Shown here one piece after another: positions 53,279 through 62,327 of a DNA stretch of 64,000 nucleotides (position 1 is its first letter; every line of letters starts with the position of its first letter). Both the position numbers and the translations under genes were made by a program. This DNA is from Amycolatopsis suaedae (GTDB lineage: Bacteria; Actinomycetota; Actinomycetes; Mycobacteriales; Pseudonocardiaceae): assembly GCF_004214935.1 (NCBI RefSeq), contig NZ_SFCC01000003.1, positions 62,001-126,000 of the forward strand. Reading direction: 5' to 3'. The notes under the pieces are model-generated. The model was not told where the DNA came from, ran no database searches, and saw nothing but the letters and a program-made list of their open reading frames with translations.

Positions 53279-55071
53279 CAGCGCCGCTTGCCGGGGACGA
53301 ACTCCTGCAACTTGGTCTTGGCGCCCTGCGCGACCAGGTGGAACGCTTCGGGGTCGCCCTTGAGCACCGCTTCGGTCACCGACTTCACCTGGTCGAACGT
53401 GGCGTGCGGTGGGATAGGCGGGACCTCGGGATCGCACCGGATGTCCAGCACGGCGGGATTGGTGGCGTTCAGGGCGGTGTCCCAGGCCTGGCCCAGCTGT
53501 GCCGGGTCGTCGACGGTGACGGCGTCCAGGCCGAGCGAGCGGGCGAACCCGGCGTAGTCCACGTCGGGCAGGCTCTGGGACTCCTCGAACTTCGGTGCCC
53601 CGCCCATGGCACGCAGTTCCCAGGTGACCTGGTTGAGGTCGTTGTTGTGGAACACACAGATCACGCATCGCGGGTCCGTCCACAGTGTCCGGTAGCGGGC
53701 GATGGTGATCAGCTCGGCCAGGCCGTTCATCTGCATCGCGCCGTCACCGACCAGCGCGATCACCGGCCGGTCGGGGTGGGCGAACTTGGCGCCGACGGCG
53801 TAGGGGACGGCCGGTCCCATCGTGGCCAGCGTCCCGGACAACGACGCCCGCATGCCGTCGCGGATCTTCAGGTTCCGGGCGTACCAGTTGGTCGACGAGC
53901 CCGAGTCCGCAGTGATGATCGCGTTGTCCGGGATCCGTTTCGACAGCTCGGACACCACGGTCATCGGGTTGACCGGATCGGCTCCCAGCGCCGCCTGCCG
54001 TTCCATGGTCTCCCACCAGCGGGCCACGTTCTTCTCCACGGTGATCCGCCAGGACAGGTCCTTCTTCAGTCGCAGCAGTGGCAGCAGCGCCGACAGCGTC
54101 GCGCGGCTGTCCCCGACCAGGTTGACCTCGGTGGGGTAGCGCATCCCGATGAAGCGGGGATCGATGTCGATCTCGACGGCGCGAGCTTGGTCGAACTCCG
54201 GCATGAACTGGGTGTAGGGAAAGCTGGAGCCGACGATCAGCAGGGTGTCGCAGTCGCGCATGAGCTCGTAACTGGGCCGCGTGCCCAGCAGCCCGATGGC
54301 GCCGGTGACGAACGGCAGGTCGTCGGGCAGCACGTCCTTGCCCAGCAGGGCCTTGGCCACCCCCGCACCGGTGACCTCGGCGACCTGCCTGACCTCGTCC
54401 GCAGCAGTGCGGGCGCCCTGACCGACGAGGATGGCGACCTTCCGGCCCGCGTTCAGGATCTCAGCCGCGGCGGCGAGATCGGCCTCGGGCGGAACCGGCG
54501 CCGGCAGCGAGGTGCCGGGCGGGCTGGACGGCACCTGTTTGAAGGCGTGCCGCGGCGGGCTGTACTCGGCCTCCTGCAGGTCTGCCGGGATGATCAGCGC
54601 GGTGGGGGAGCGGGTGGCGGCCGCGGTCCGGAACGCGCGGTCCAGCGCGTTGGGTAACTGTTCGGGGACGTTGACCTCGACCAGATACTCACTGGCCACG
54701 TCCTTGAACAGCGACTGCAGGTCCACCTCCTGCTGGTAGCTGCCTCCCATGGCGGTGCGGTCGGTCTGACCGACGATGGCCACGACCGGCACGTGGTCGA
54801 GCTTGGCGTCGTAGAGGCCGTTGAGCAGGTGGATCGCGCCCGGGCCCGACGTGGCCAGGCAGACACCCACCCTGCCGCTGAACTTGGCGTAGCCGACCGC
54901 GGCGAACGCGGCCATCTCCTCGTGCCGGGCCTGGACGAACCGCGGCTGGTTGTCCGCCCTGGCCAGTGCGGTGACGATGCCGTTGATCCCGTCGCCGGGA
55001 TAGGAGAACACCTCGCGGACGTCCCACTCCCGCAGTCGCTGGATCAGGTAGTCGCCGACGGTCTGTGCCAT
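53278..55071 (-). CDS. TPP-dependent pyruvate dehydrogenase/oxidase, PoxB-like
   Basis: A 597-residue three-domain TPP enzyme. The Pyr domain has the catalytic Glu in RHEEMAAFAAVGYAK (about 50); the central domain spans about 190-340; the PP domain has the TPP motif GDGAMQMNGLAEL ending in NN (HNNDLNQVTWE). Pattern and length fit PoxB and its relatives, which decarboxylate pyruvate to acetate and reduce FAD or quinone, rather than acetolactate synthase. ATG 55071 has GAAAGGA at good spacing. It heads a coupled pair with the dehydratase. Confidence 0.85.
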   Translation of the reverse strand: MAQTVGDYLIQRLREWDVREVFSYPGDGINGIVTALARADNQPRFVQARHEEMAAFAAVGYAKFSGRVGVCLATSGPGAIHLLNGLYDAKLDHVPVVAIVGQTDRTAMGGSYQQEVDLQSLFKDVASEYLVEVNVPEQLPNALDRAFRTAAATRSPTALIIPADLQEAEYSPPRHAFKQVPSSPPGTSLPAPVPPEADLAAAAEILNAGRKVAILVGQGARTAADEVRQVAEVTGAGVAKALLGKDVLPDDLPFVTGAIGLLGTRPSYELMRDCDTLLIVGSSFPYTQFMPEFDQARAVEIDIDPRFIGMRYPTEVNLVGDSRATLSALLPLLRLKKDLSWRITVEKNVARWWETMERQAALGADPVNPMTVVSELSKRIPDNAIITADSGSSTNWYARNLKIRDGMRASLSGTLATMGPAVPYAVGAKFAHPDRPVIALVGDGAMQMNGLAELITIARYRTLWTDPRCVICVFHNNDLNQVTWELRAMGGAPKFEESQSLPDVDYAGFARSLGLDAVTVDDPAQLGQAWDTALNATNPAVLDIRCDPEVPPIPPHATFDQVKSVTEAVLKGDPEAFHLVAQGAKTKLQEFVPGKRR

Positions 55072-55086
55072 GAGCATTCCTTTCTG

Positions 55087-56916
55087 TCAGAGCGTGGTGT
55101 CGTCGCGGTCGGTCAGGTCTTGTTCGTCGGTGTCCGCGGAGGTCCGGGTGTGGGAGCCGGCGAGTTCGCGGGCGGTGTTGATGAGGCCGACCATGCTGAA
55201 GGCCTGCGGGGTGTTGCCGACGTGCCGCCGGTTGACGGTGTCGTACTCCTCGCTGAGCAGACCGACGTCGTTGCGCAGATCGAGCAGACGCTGGAACAAC
55301 GCGCGTGCCTGCTCGGTCCGGCCGGTGGCGTGCAGTGCGTCGGCCAGCCAGAAGCTGCACGCGAGGAAGGCACCCTCGGTGCCGGGCAGCCCGTCGACAC
55401 CGCCGTCGGCATCCGGCTGATAACGCAGGACCAGCCCGTCCCGGCAGAGGTGGTGGCGCACCGCGTCGACGGTTCCCCTCACCCGCGGGTCGTCCCAGGG
55501 CAGAAAGCCCACCCGGGGCAGCAGCAGGAGCGCGGCGTCGACCCCCTGAGAGCCGTAGAACTGGGTGAACGTGCCGCGGCGCGCGTCGAACCCGTGCTCG
55601 CACACCTCGGCGTGGATGCGGTCGCGCAGCCTCCGCCACCGGTCGACGGGACCGTCGAGGCCGTGGTGTTCCACGGTGTGCAGAGCACGATCCACGCCCG
55701 CCCAGGCCAGGACCTTTGAGTGCACGAAATGGCGGCGGGGTCCGCGGACCTCCCACAGGCTGTTGTCCGGCTCGTCCCAGTGGCCCTCCAGGTGATCGAG
55801 CAGGGCGCGTTGCAGATCCCAGGCGACGTCGTGGGTCGGCAGGCCGGCTTCCCTGGCCAGGTGCAGGCAGTCCAGCACCTCACCCCACACGTCCAGCTGC
55901 AGCTGGTCGGCGGCGGCGTTGCCGACCCGGACCGGAGCCGAACCCTCGTAACCGGACAGCCAGTCCACTGTGTATTCGGGAAGCCGCCGCCTGCCGTCGG
56001 TGCCGTACATGATCTGCAGCTTCGCCGGATCCCCGGCCACCGCCCGGACCAGCCATTCCCGCCAGGCCCGTGCCTCGTCGACGAACCCGGTGCCCAGCAG
56101 CGCCTGCAGGGTGAACGTGGCGTCACGCAGCCAGCAGTAGCGGTAGTCCCAGTTGCGGGGTCCGCCGAGTTGTTCGGGTAGTGAGGTGGTCGCCGCCGCG
56201 ACGATGCCGCCGGTGGGGGCGTAGGTCAGTGCCTTCAGGGTGACCAGGGCCCGCCGCACCGCGGCGTCCCAGGGGCCGCGGTAGCGGCACCGCGAGATCC
56301 AGTTTTCCCAGAAGCCGACCGTGTCCGCGACGGCCCGGAACGGGTCGACAGGTGTTGGTTGCGGGAGGTGGGACGGCGTGTGGGTGAGCACGAACGGCAC
56401 ACGGTCGCCCGCGGACACGGCGAACTCGGCGCACACCGCCCCGGCGATCTCGGACAACGCGACCGTGGTGTTCAGCCAGACCGCGTCCGGGCCGGCGATC
56501 GCGGACAGGCCGTGACCGCCGTAACGAGTCCACGGCGCGACCGAGCCGTAGTCGAACCGCAGCCGCAGCCACATCCGCATCCGAACTCGCCCGGACACGC
56601 CTTCCACGACCCGGACCACGTCGGCTGCCTCGCCGCGGGGAGGCATGCAGTCCACCAGGCGGACCGTGCCCTCCGCGGTGTCCCATTCGGATTCCACGAC
56701 CAGGGAGTGGCCGCGGTAACGGCGGCGGGTGGCGTGCCCGTGGCCGGCCGGGGCGATGCGCCACCGGCCGGCTCGCTCGTCGTCCAGCAGCGCCGCGAAG
56801 CAGGCCGGTGAGTCGAAGGCAGGCAGGCACAACCAGTCGATACCGCCGTCGAGTCCGACCAGCGCCGCGGTCTGCAGGTCACCGAGGAGTGCGTAGTCCT
56901 CGATGGCGCCGGGCAT
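55087..56916 (-). CDS. Glycoside hydrolase family 15 (glucoamylase/trehalase-like)
   Basis: A 609-residue cytoplasmic GH15 protein. The N-terminal beta domain starts IEDYALLGDLQTAALVGLDG with DWLCLPAFDSPACFA; the (alpha/alpha)6 barrel has RNWDYRYCWLRDATFTL (about 255-271) and TEGAFLACSFWLADAL (about 515-530), the conserved acidic regions. No signal peptide is seen. In mycobacteria this type includes trehalase, while others are glucoamylases; both release glucose. The next gene upstream is a glucose dehydrogenase. Confidence 0.9.
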   Translation of the reverse strand: MPGAIEDYALLGDLQTAALVGLDGGIDWLCLPAFDSPACFAALLDDERAGRWRIAPAGHGHATRRRYRGHSLVVESEWDTAEGTVRLVDCMPPRGEAADVVRVVEGVSGRVRMRMWLRLRFDYGSVAPWTRYGGHGLSAIAGPDAVWLNTTVALSEIAGAVCAEFAVSAGDRVPFVLTHTPSHLPQPTPVDPFRAVADTVGFWENWISRCRYRGPWDAAVRRALVTLKALTYAPTGGIVAAATTSLPEQLGGPRNWDYRYCWLRDATFTLQALLGTGFVDEARAWREWLVRAVAGDPAKLQIMYGTDGRRRLPEYTVDWLSGYEGSAPVRVGNAAADQLQLDVWGEVLDCLHLAREAGLPTHDVAWDLQRALLDHLEGHWDEPDNSLWEVRGPRRHFVHSKVLAWAGVDRALHTVEHHGLDGPVDRWRRLRDRIHAEVCEHGFDARRGTFTQFYGSQGVDAALLLLPRVGFLPWDDPRVRGTVDAVRHHLCRDGLVLRYQPDADGGVDGLPGTEGAFLACSFWLADALHATGRTEQARALFQRLLDLRNDVGLLSEEYDTVNRRHVGNTPQAFSMVGLINTARELAGSHTRTSADTDEQDLTDRDDTTL

Positions 56917-56929
56917 CCTGTCCTCCTGG

Positions 56930-57985
56930 TCAGTCGTGGTCGAGCGTGATGACGGTCTTGATGTCGTCGGAGCCGCGGGTGAAGGCCTCGGCGACCCGGT
57001 CCAGCGGTACCCGCCGGGTGATCAGGCGGTCCAGCCAGCCGAGGTTCGCCTCGCGCAACGCGTCGGCCGCCTGCCGGTAGTGCCGGAGGTTGGCGTTGAC
57101 CGAGCCGACGACGACGTCGTTCTCCAGCACCAGTTCCCGGTTGAGACCGCCGGCGTCGACGCGCAGGCGTCTGCCGGCGGGGGAGACGCCGGTGAGGCAT
57201 ACGATGCCGTAGGCGGCGGTGTGGGCGATCGCGTCGAACACGACGGCACCGGCGCCGGTGGCCTCGACAACCACGTCCGGTTCGAGCCGCGCGGCGACCT
57301 CGCCGGCGGAATCGTGATGGTAGGTCGCGCCCAGGGCACGGACCGCGTCGGGTTTCGGCCCAGCGGTCACCTGGTCGAGCACGTGGATGTCCAGTCCCCG
57401 CTGGGTACCGAGCAGGGCGGCCAGCAGGCCGATGGGCCCGGCCCCGGTCACCAGGACCCGGCTGGGGTCGAACCAGCTGCGCCGGCCGATCCGCTCGATC
57501 TGCTCCCACGCCTTGGCGACCACCGTGGTCGGCTCCAGCAACACGCCCACGTCACGCAGCCGCGGATCGAGCGTGACGGCGTAGCCGGGGTCGACGCACC
57601 ACAGGCGGCTGCCGTAGCCGTGTGCCTGCTTGATGCCGCGCTCGGTGTAGCGGCCGTTACGGCACATGTCGAACTCGCCCTCGGCACACGCCCCGCACGG
57701 CACCGGATCCGGGCGGCGCACGACACCGGCCACCAGATCCCCGGCCGCGAAGCCACTGCCCTCCGGTGCCCGCCGGACCCGGCCCAGCGACTCGTGCCCG
57801 AGTACCAGCCGATCGGTTTCCGGCGGCGCCGACCCGTAGCCGCCCTCGACGATCTCGTGGTCGGTGCCGCACACCCCGACCGCCAGGGCGTCGACCAGCA
57901 ACTCGCCGGGTCCGGGAACGGGCTCGGGGACGTCGGCCAACGCCAGACTGTCCGCCTGCCCCGGGCATACCGTCAACGCGTCCAT
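56930..57985 (-). CDS. Glucose 1-dehydrogenase (zinc MDR type)
   Basis: A 351-residue medium-chain dehydrogenase. Catalytic zinc ligands are in GVCGTDHEI (about 38-46) and the HE pair of LVLGHESLG; structural cysteines appear in PCGACAEGEFDMCRNG; the NAD(P) loop is VTGAGPIGLLAALLG. The insert GIKQAHGYGS and the length match archaeal-type glucose dehydrogenases. It would oxidise glucose to gluconolactone. It is the first gene of the minus-strand carbon block. Confidence 0.87.
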   Translation of the reverse strand: MDALTVCPGQADSLALADVPEPVPGPGELLVDALAVGVCGTDHEIVEGGYGSAPPETDRLVLGHESLGRVRRAPEGSGFAAGDLVAGVVRRPDPVPCGACAEGEFDMCRNGRYTERGIKQAHGYGSRLWCVDPGYAVTLDPRLRDVGVLLEPTTVVAKAWEQIERIGRRSWFDPSRVLVTGAGPIGLLAALLGTQRGLDIHVLDQVTAGPKPDAVRALGATYHHDSAGEVAARLEPDVVVEATGAGAVVFDAIAHTAAYGIVCLTGVSPAGRRLRVDAGGLNRELVLENDVVVGSVNANLRHYRQAADALREANLGWLDRLITRRVPLDRVAEAFTRGSDDIKTVITLDHD

Positions 57986-58222
57986 GACACCCGGCTACCC
58001 GGTCAGTCCGGCTTACACCTTGCGATGACCTTACGAACCGGCCGGTGGCAGGTCAGGAGGTCATCCGGCGGGGTGCGCCTTGGTTATGCTGCCCGCAGCG
58101 GCCTCGCGTTTTCCTCCCCCCTCGAAACGCGGGGCCGCGTTAGCGTCGGCTGGTAACGAACTGGTTCCCACTTTCGTGGAAGGGTTGCGGACCACTGTCC
58201 GGATTGTGTCGGATTGCGCACC
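57986..58222. promoter_or_regulatory. Divergent control region with AGGTCA repeats
   Basis: This spacer serves the carbon block (minus) and the AGCS symporter (plus). TGACCT (58026-58031) and two AGGTCA copies (58050-58055 and 58058-58063) form an inverted and a direct repeat, a candidate regulator site. TTACAC and CTTACG occur twice within 58010-58035. Confidence 0.4.
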
Positions 58223-59809
58223 ATGTTCGGGACACAGTGGACACCGCACCTCGCGGAGCCTCCGGTAGGGCACGTTCTGGCCGCGGAGGGAGGTGTGCTG
58301 TCGGGGATCGAGAACGCGATCAACACCGTGTTCGATCCGGTGTCGAAAGCGTTGTCGGGTTTCGTGTTCGCCGAGATCTCGGTGTTCGGCGTGTCGTTCC
58401 CGTGGATCGTGGCGTGGCTGGTGATCGCCGCGACCGTGTTCACCGTCTACTTCGGTTTCGTCCAGTTCCGTTCGTTTCGGCTTGCCGTGCGCGTGGCCCG
58501 CGGCCAGTACACGCGGCGGGACGAGCCGGGGGAGATCAGCCACTTCCAGGCGCTGAGCTCGGCGTTGTCCGGCACCGTCGGGTTGGGCAACATCGCCGGT
58601 GTCGGGGTCGCGGTCACCATCGGCGGTGCCGGTGCCACGTTCTGGATGATCCTGTGCGGTCTGCTGGGCATGTGCACCAAATTCGTGGAGTGCACGCTGG
58701 GCGTGAAGTACCGCGAGGTGCACGCCGACGGCTCGGTGTCCGGTGGGCCGATGCACTACCTGCGCAAGGGCATCGCCGAGCGCTTTCCGAACGCTGCGGG
58801 GCAGCGGATCGGCAAGGTGCTGGCCGGGGGTGCCGCGGTGATGATCCTGTTCTTCGGGATCGCGGGCGGCAACATGTTCCAGGCCAACCAGAGCTTCGCG
58901 CAGGTTCGCGATGTCACCGGTGGCGAGGACGGGCTGCTCGGCGGCGACGGCGCCGCCCTGATCTTCGGGCTGCTGCTGGCGTTGTTCGTCGGCGCGGTCG
59001 TGATCGGCGGGATCAAGTCCATCGGCGCGGTCACCGCCCGGCTCGTGCCGACGATGGGCGTGGTCTACGTGGCGGCCTGTGTCATCGTCATCGGGGTCAA
59101 CCTCGGCGAGGTACCCGCCGCCTTCGGCGAGATCATCTCGGGAGCGTTCGCGCCTGAGGGCGTGGCCGGTGGTGCGATCGGTGCGCTGATCGTCGGATTC
59201 CAGCGTGCCGCGTTCTCCAACGAGGCCGGTCTGGGCTCCGCGCCGATCGCGCACTCCGCCGTCCGGACGAAGCACCCGGTCACCGAGGGATATGTCGCCC
59301 TGCTGGAACCGTTCGTCGACACGGTGGTGATCTGCACGATGACCGCGCTGACCGTGGTGATCGCCAAGACGACGTTCTGGACCGACGCCAAGGCCGCCGT
59401 GGCCGCGGGCGGTGAGCCGCCCGACGGCGTGACCGTGACCTCGGAGTCCTTCGCCACCGTCCTGCCGTGGTTCCCCTATGTCCTCACCGTCGCCGTCGTG
59501 CTGTTCGCCGTGTCCACGATCATCACATGGGGTTACTACGGCCAGAAGGCGTGGACCTACCTGTTCGGCAAGTCACCGCTGAGTGAACGGGTTTACCACG
59601 TGGTGTTCTGCCTGTTCGTCGTCGCCGGCTCGGTGCTCACTCTCGGCAGCGTCCTCGACTTCGCCGACGCGGTGCTGTTCCTGCTTGCGTTGTTCAACAT
59701 CGCCGGCCTCTACCTGCTGGCTCCGGTGGTCAAGCGGGAGATGGCCGACTACCGGCAGCGCCGCCGCAGCGGCGAGGTCGAGCGGGTCGTGGCCTCGAGG
59801 CGAACCTGA
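58223..59809 (+). CDS. Na+/alanine (glycine) symporter, AGCS family
   Basis: A 528-residue membrane protein with about 11-12 helices. AGCS hallmarks are SALSGTVGLGNIAGVGVA (about 110-130), with GGPMHYLRKGI, and FQRAAFSNEAGLGSAPIAHS near 330. It imports alanine or glycine with Na+. ATG 58223 is chosen; a GTG at 58295 with a G-rich site upstream is an alternative that would trim 24 residues. A 12-bp inverted repeat follows the stop. Confidence 0.92.
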   Translation: MFGTQWTPHLAEPPVGHVLAAEGGVLSGIENAINTVFDPVSKALSGFVFAEISVFGVSFPWIVAWLVIAATVFTVYFGFVQFRSFRLAVRVARGQYTRRDEPGEISHFQALSSALSGTVGLGNIAGVGVAVTIGGAGATFWMILCGLLGMCTKFVECTLGVKYREVHADGSVSGGPMHYLRKGIAERFPNAAGQRIGKVLAGGAAVMILFFGIAGGNMFQANQSFAQVRDVTGGEDGLLGGDGAALIFGLLLALFVGAVVIGGIKSIGAVTARLVPTMGVVYVAACVIVIGVNLGEVPAAFGEIISGAFAPEGVAGGAIGALIVGFQRAAFSNEAGLGSAPIAHSAVRTKHPVTEGYVALLEPFVDTVVICTMTALTVVIAKTTFWTDAKAAVAAGGEPPDGVTVTSESFATVLPWFPYVLTVAVVLFAVSTIITWGYYGQKAWTYLFGKSPLSERVYHVVFCLFVVAGSVLTLGSVLDFADAVLFLLALFNIAGLYLLAPVVKREMADYRQRRRSGEVERVVASRRT

Positions 59810-59820
59810 CGATCTCCTTG

Positions 59821-59866
59821 CGGTACAACCCGTGGCGGCTCGGGCGGGCGGTGGCGGGTTGTACCG
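59821..59866. promoter_or_regulatory. 12-bp perfect inverted repeat before the response regulator
   Basis: CGGTACAACCCG (59821-59832) and CGGGTTGTACCG (59855-59866) are exact complements with a 22-base gap. The right arm ends 18 bases before the response regulator's ATG. It could be a regulator operator, a 5' UTR hairpin, or a stop for the symporter; there is no T-run. Confidence 0.55.
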
Positions 59867-59884
59867 TGGGCGCGGAGGTGAGTC

Positions 59885-60628
59885 ATGACAGGCCAGCACG
59901 CCGCGGCCGACTCGCCGACGGCCGTCCTGCTGATCGAGGACGACGAGCTGATCCGTGAAGTGCTCGCGCTGGCGTTGCGGGACGAGGGGTTCGTCGTGCA
60001 CGAGGCGGTCAGCGGGGAGCAGGCCCTGGCGATGGTCGACTCGACCGCTGTCGACGTGGTTCTGCTCGACCTGATGCTGCCGGGCATGGACGGTATGGCC
60101 GTGTGCCGGGCGTTGCGGTTCCGCGGTGACCTGCCGATCATCATGGTCACCGCGCGCACCGACACCGCCGACGTCATCGACGGGCTGGAGGCCGGTGCCG
60201 ACGACTACGTCACCAAACCGCTGGTCGCCGGTGAGCTCGCGGCCCGGGTCCGGGCGCTGCTGCGCCGCCGGGCCCCGGCGCGGCGTACCGAGTGGCTGAT
60301 CGGGGACCTGCGGATCCACCCGGAGTCCGGGACCGTCGCCCGCGCGGGCACGCCGGTCCACCTCACCCGTACCGAGTTCCGGCTCCTCGTCGAACTCGCT
60401 ACGGCGGAGGGCGACATCGTGAGCAGGGAGCAGTTGCTGCACCGGGTCTGGGGCTACGACTACTTCGGCGACACCCGGCTGCTGGACGTCCACATCCGCA
60501 GACTGCGGCGCAAGGTCGAGCACGACCCCGACGATCCCGAGGTCGTGCTGACCGTCCGCGGTGCAGGCTACCGGGTCGGGCCGCCCCTGACCCCCGCCCC
60601 GGAGGATCGTCAGACAGTCGTCAGGTGA
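59885..60628 (+). CDS. OmpR-family response regulator (orphan)
   Basis: A 247-residue regulator. Receiver: LLIEDDELIREV, phosphoacceptor Asp in VVLLDLMLPGMDG (about 60), Lys in DYVTKPL. Winged helix: LTRTEFRLLVELATAEGDIVS and the end VRGAGYRVGPP. GGAGG lies upstream of ATG 59885. There is no kinase next to it; the nearest orphan kinase is at 35969-37381, a possible but unproved partner. Confidence 0.93.
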   Translation: MTGQHAAADSPTAVLLIEDDELIREVLALALRDEGFVVHEAVSGEQALAMVDSTAVDVVLLDLMLPGMDGMAVCRALRFRGDLPIIMVTARTDTADVIDGLEAGADDYVTKPLVAGELAARVRALLRRRAPARRTEWLIGDLRIHPESGTVARAGTPVHLTRTEFRLLVELATAEGDIVSREQLLHRVWGYDYFGDTRLLDVHIRRLRRKVEHDPDDPEVVLTVRGAGYRVGPPLTPAPEDRQTVVR

Positions 60629-60684
60629 GTTCACGTCCGCGCGGGCGAGGATGGTGGCCGATCCACGCTTCCGGAGGAACCACC

Positions 60685-60906
60685 ATGTCCGCAACCGACC
60701 CCGTCGTGACCAAGGTCGCCGGCGAACTGACCGAGGCCTTCGCCGACACCGTGCCGGCCGCCGGCGTCGCCGACGTCGTCCGCGCAGCCCGCGGCGATCT
60801 GGACGGCCAGGTCGTGCCCGAGGCCATGGAGGAGATGCTGCACCGGCTGGCCCGCTCCCGGCTTCAGCGCTGGGCAGTGGCGGGCAAGCCGGGGATCGGC
60901 CGGTGA
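60685..60906 (+). CDS. Small helical protein
   Basis: A 73-residue acidic, helical protein (VVTKVAGELTEAFADTVPAA, then ARGDLDGQVVPEAMEEMLHR). The pattern resembles the actinobacterial three-helix-bundle dimerisation proteins. GGAGGA at 60673-60678 sets the ATG start. Its stop overlaps the next gene in GTGA, so it is probably coupled to the HxlR-like regulator. Function unknown. Confidence 0.72.
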   Translation: MSATDPVVTKVAGELTEAFADTVPAAGVADVVRAARGDLDGQVVPEAMEEMLHRLARSRLQRWAVAGKPGIGR

Positions 60907-61601
60907 TCCGCCGCCACCCCCACCATCCCGCGGCACGGGCGGCCGACCTTCTGGGCGAGCCATGGACGCCACTGCTGGTCGGCAGCCTCGCCGCCGGCGA
61001 ACTGACCCTGGGACAGCTGGCGCTGCGGGTGCCCGGTCTGTCCCGGCCCAGCCTCGGGCACCGGCTGCGCCGGCTCACCACCGCCGGAATCATCTCCCAG
61101 GCTGCCACGGTGGCCGGTTCCCGTCCGCCCGCGGACCTTCGCTCCTACCGGCTCACCCCCGCCGGGCGGGAATTTCTCCTGCTGCTCGACCAGGCCGGCG
61201 CCTGGAGCAGGCGGTGGCTTCCGCCCCCGTCCGCGCGGGAGGTGTGCCCGGAGCATCTGCTGGCCTCCCTGTGTCACGGGCTCGACCCGGCCACCGCCGG
61301 GCCCGCCGCGCTGCCCGCCCGCTTCACCGTGATCGACACGCCCGTGCGCAGCACCTGGTGGCTGGTCGCCGACGGCGGCGCGGTCACCCCGCGCCGCACC
61401 GCACCGGACAACCCCGTCGCGGTCTCGGTTGAGGCCACCGCCACCGCGCTGATCGACATCTGGCTCGGCAGGTCCCGGTGCCTGGACGAACTACGCAGGC
61501 ACACCATCCGGTTCACCGGCCCACGAGCCGCGGTGCGAACCGTGGCCGCCTGGCTCACCGCCGGTCGCTACCACGCCGCACGCCCCGCACCGGCCCGGTG
61601 A
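60903..61601 (+). CDS. HxlR-like winged-helix protein
   Basis: A 232-residue protein. The N-terminal ~90 residues fit an HxlR winged helix (LLGEPWTPLLVGSLAAGELT, then LSRPSLGHRLRRLTTAGIIS and YRLTPAGREFL). The C-terminal ~120 residues form a domain that I do not recognise with certainty; similar actinobacterial proteins have an SCP2-like ligand domain there. It is coupled to the small helical protein upstream. Confidence 0.78.
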   Translation: MIRRHPHHPAARAADLLGEPWTPLLVGSLAAGELTLGQLALRVPGLSRPSLGHRLRRLTTAGIISQAATVAGSRPPADLRSYRLTPAGREFLLLLDQAGAWSRRWLPPPSAREVCPEHLLASLCHGLDPATAGPAALPARFTVIDTPVRSTWWLVADGGAVTPRRTAPDNPVAVSVEATATALIDIWLGRSRCLDELRRHTIRFTGPRAAVRTVAAWLTAGRYHAARPAPAR

Positions 61602-61634
61602 CCTTTACCTCCGCACCGCCGCGTTTCAAGGTGC

Positions 61635-61670
61635 CTACACATGTGTGTAGTATGTTGCCCACACGTGTAG
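61635..61670 (+). promoter_or_regulatory. Double palindrome, TetR operator candidate
   Basis: CTACACATGTGTGTAG (61635-61650), with core ACACATGTGT, and CCACACGTGTAG (61659-61670), with core ACACGTGT, are two related palindromes with centres 23 bases apart, about two helix turns. They lie 20-50 bases before the TetR start, so autoregulation and control of the ABC exporter are likely. Confidence 0.7.
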
Positions 61671-61679
61671 CAACCAAGG

Positions 61680-62327
61680 ATGACGCACATGACGATCACG
61701 ACACCGGAGCCGGACGACCTCACTGCCCGTGCCCGTATCCGGGACGCCGCACTGCGGCATTTCGGTGAGCACGGCTTCGAGCGGACGACGATCCGTGGCA
61801 TCGCGGAGACCGCGGGGGTGTCCTCCGGGCTCGTGCGCCATCACTTCGGCGCCAAGGAGGACCTCCGGGACGCCTGTGACGAGCATCTGGCCGCGAGCCT
61901 GCAGCGGCTGAACGATCAGGTCAGGGAGGGAACAGGTGCCGGTCCGGAGGGCGGTGGCCATATCGGCGCCGCGATGGCGGCGTTCGGTCCCTATCGCCGG
62001 TATGTCGCTCGCGCGTTGAGCGAGGGGCGGGCCACGGCCCTGTTCGACAAGCTGGTCGAGCTGAGCGAGCAGTGGCTTGCCGAGCTGGACTCGAAACGCC
62101 CGGATCCGCCGGAGGTGTCCCGCCGGGACCGCGCCATCGTGGCTGCCGCGATGGCGCTGTCGATCTCGGTGCTGCACCAGCATGTGTCCCGCGGTCTGGG
62201 CGTCGACGTGCTGACCCAGGACGGTGCCGAGGTGCTGGGCCCGATCCTGCTCGATCTCTACTCCCACCCGTATCTCAGCCCGGACGAGGCGATCGCCTAC
62301 CGGGAACAGCTCGAGAAAGGCCGATGA
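61680..62327 (+). CDS. TetR-family regulator of an ABC exporter
   Basis: A 215-residue regulator. The HTH is [21 protein letters not shown] (about 37-57), after [18 protein letters not shown]. The C-terminal domain resembles that of regulators next to multidrug exporters. The stop overlaps the ABC ATPase start region in ATGA, so regulator and exporter share an operon. Start at ATG 61680, or ATG 61689 (MTITTPEPD) with AAGGA upstream of 61680. Confidence 0.92.
   Translation: MTHMTITTPEPDDLTARARIRDAALRHFGEHGFERTTIRGIAETAGVSSGLVRHHFGAKEDLRDACDEHLAASLQRLNDQVREGTGAGPEGGGHIGAAMAAFGPYRRYVARALSEGRATALFDKLVELSEQWLAELDSKRPDPPEVSRRDRAIVAAAMALSISVLHQHVSRGLGVDVLTQDGAEVLGPILLDLYSHPYLSPDEAIAYREQLEKGR

Noticed and set aside
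53278..55071. TPP enzyme called acetolactate synthase
   Set aside because: A second IlvB-type enzyme was considered, but the overall pattern fits PoxB-like pyruvate oxidases, and the real ilvB with its small subunit is at 1-965.
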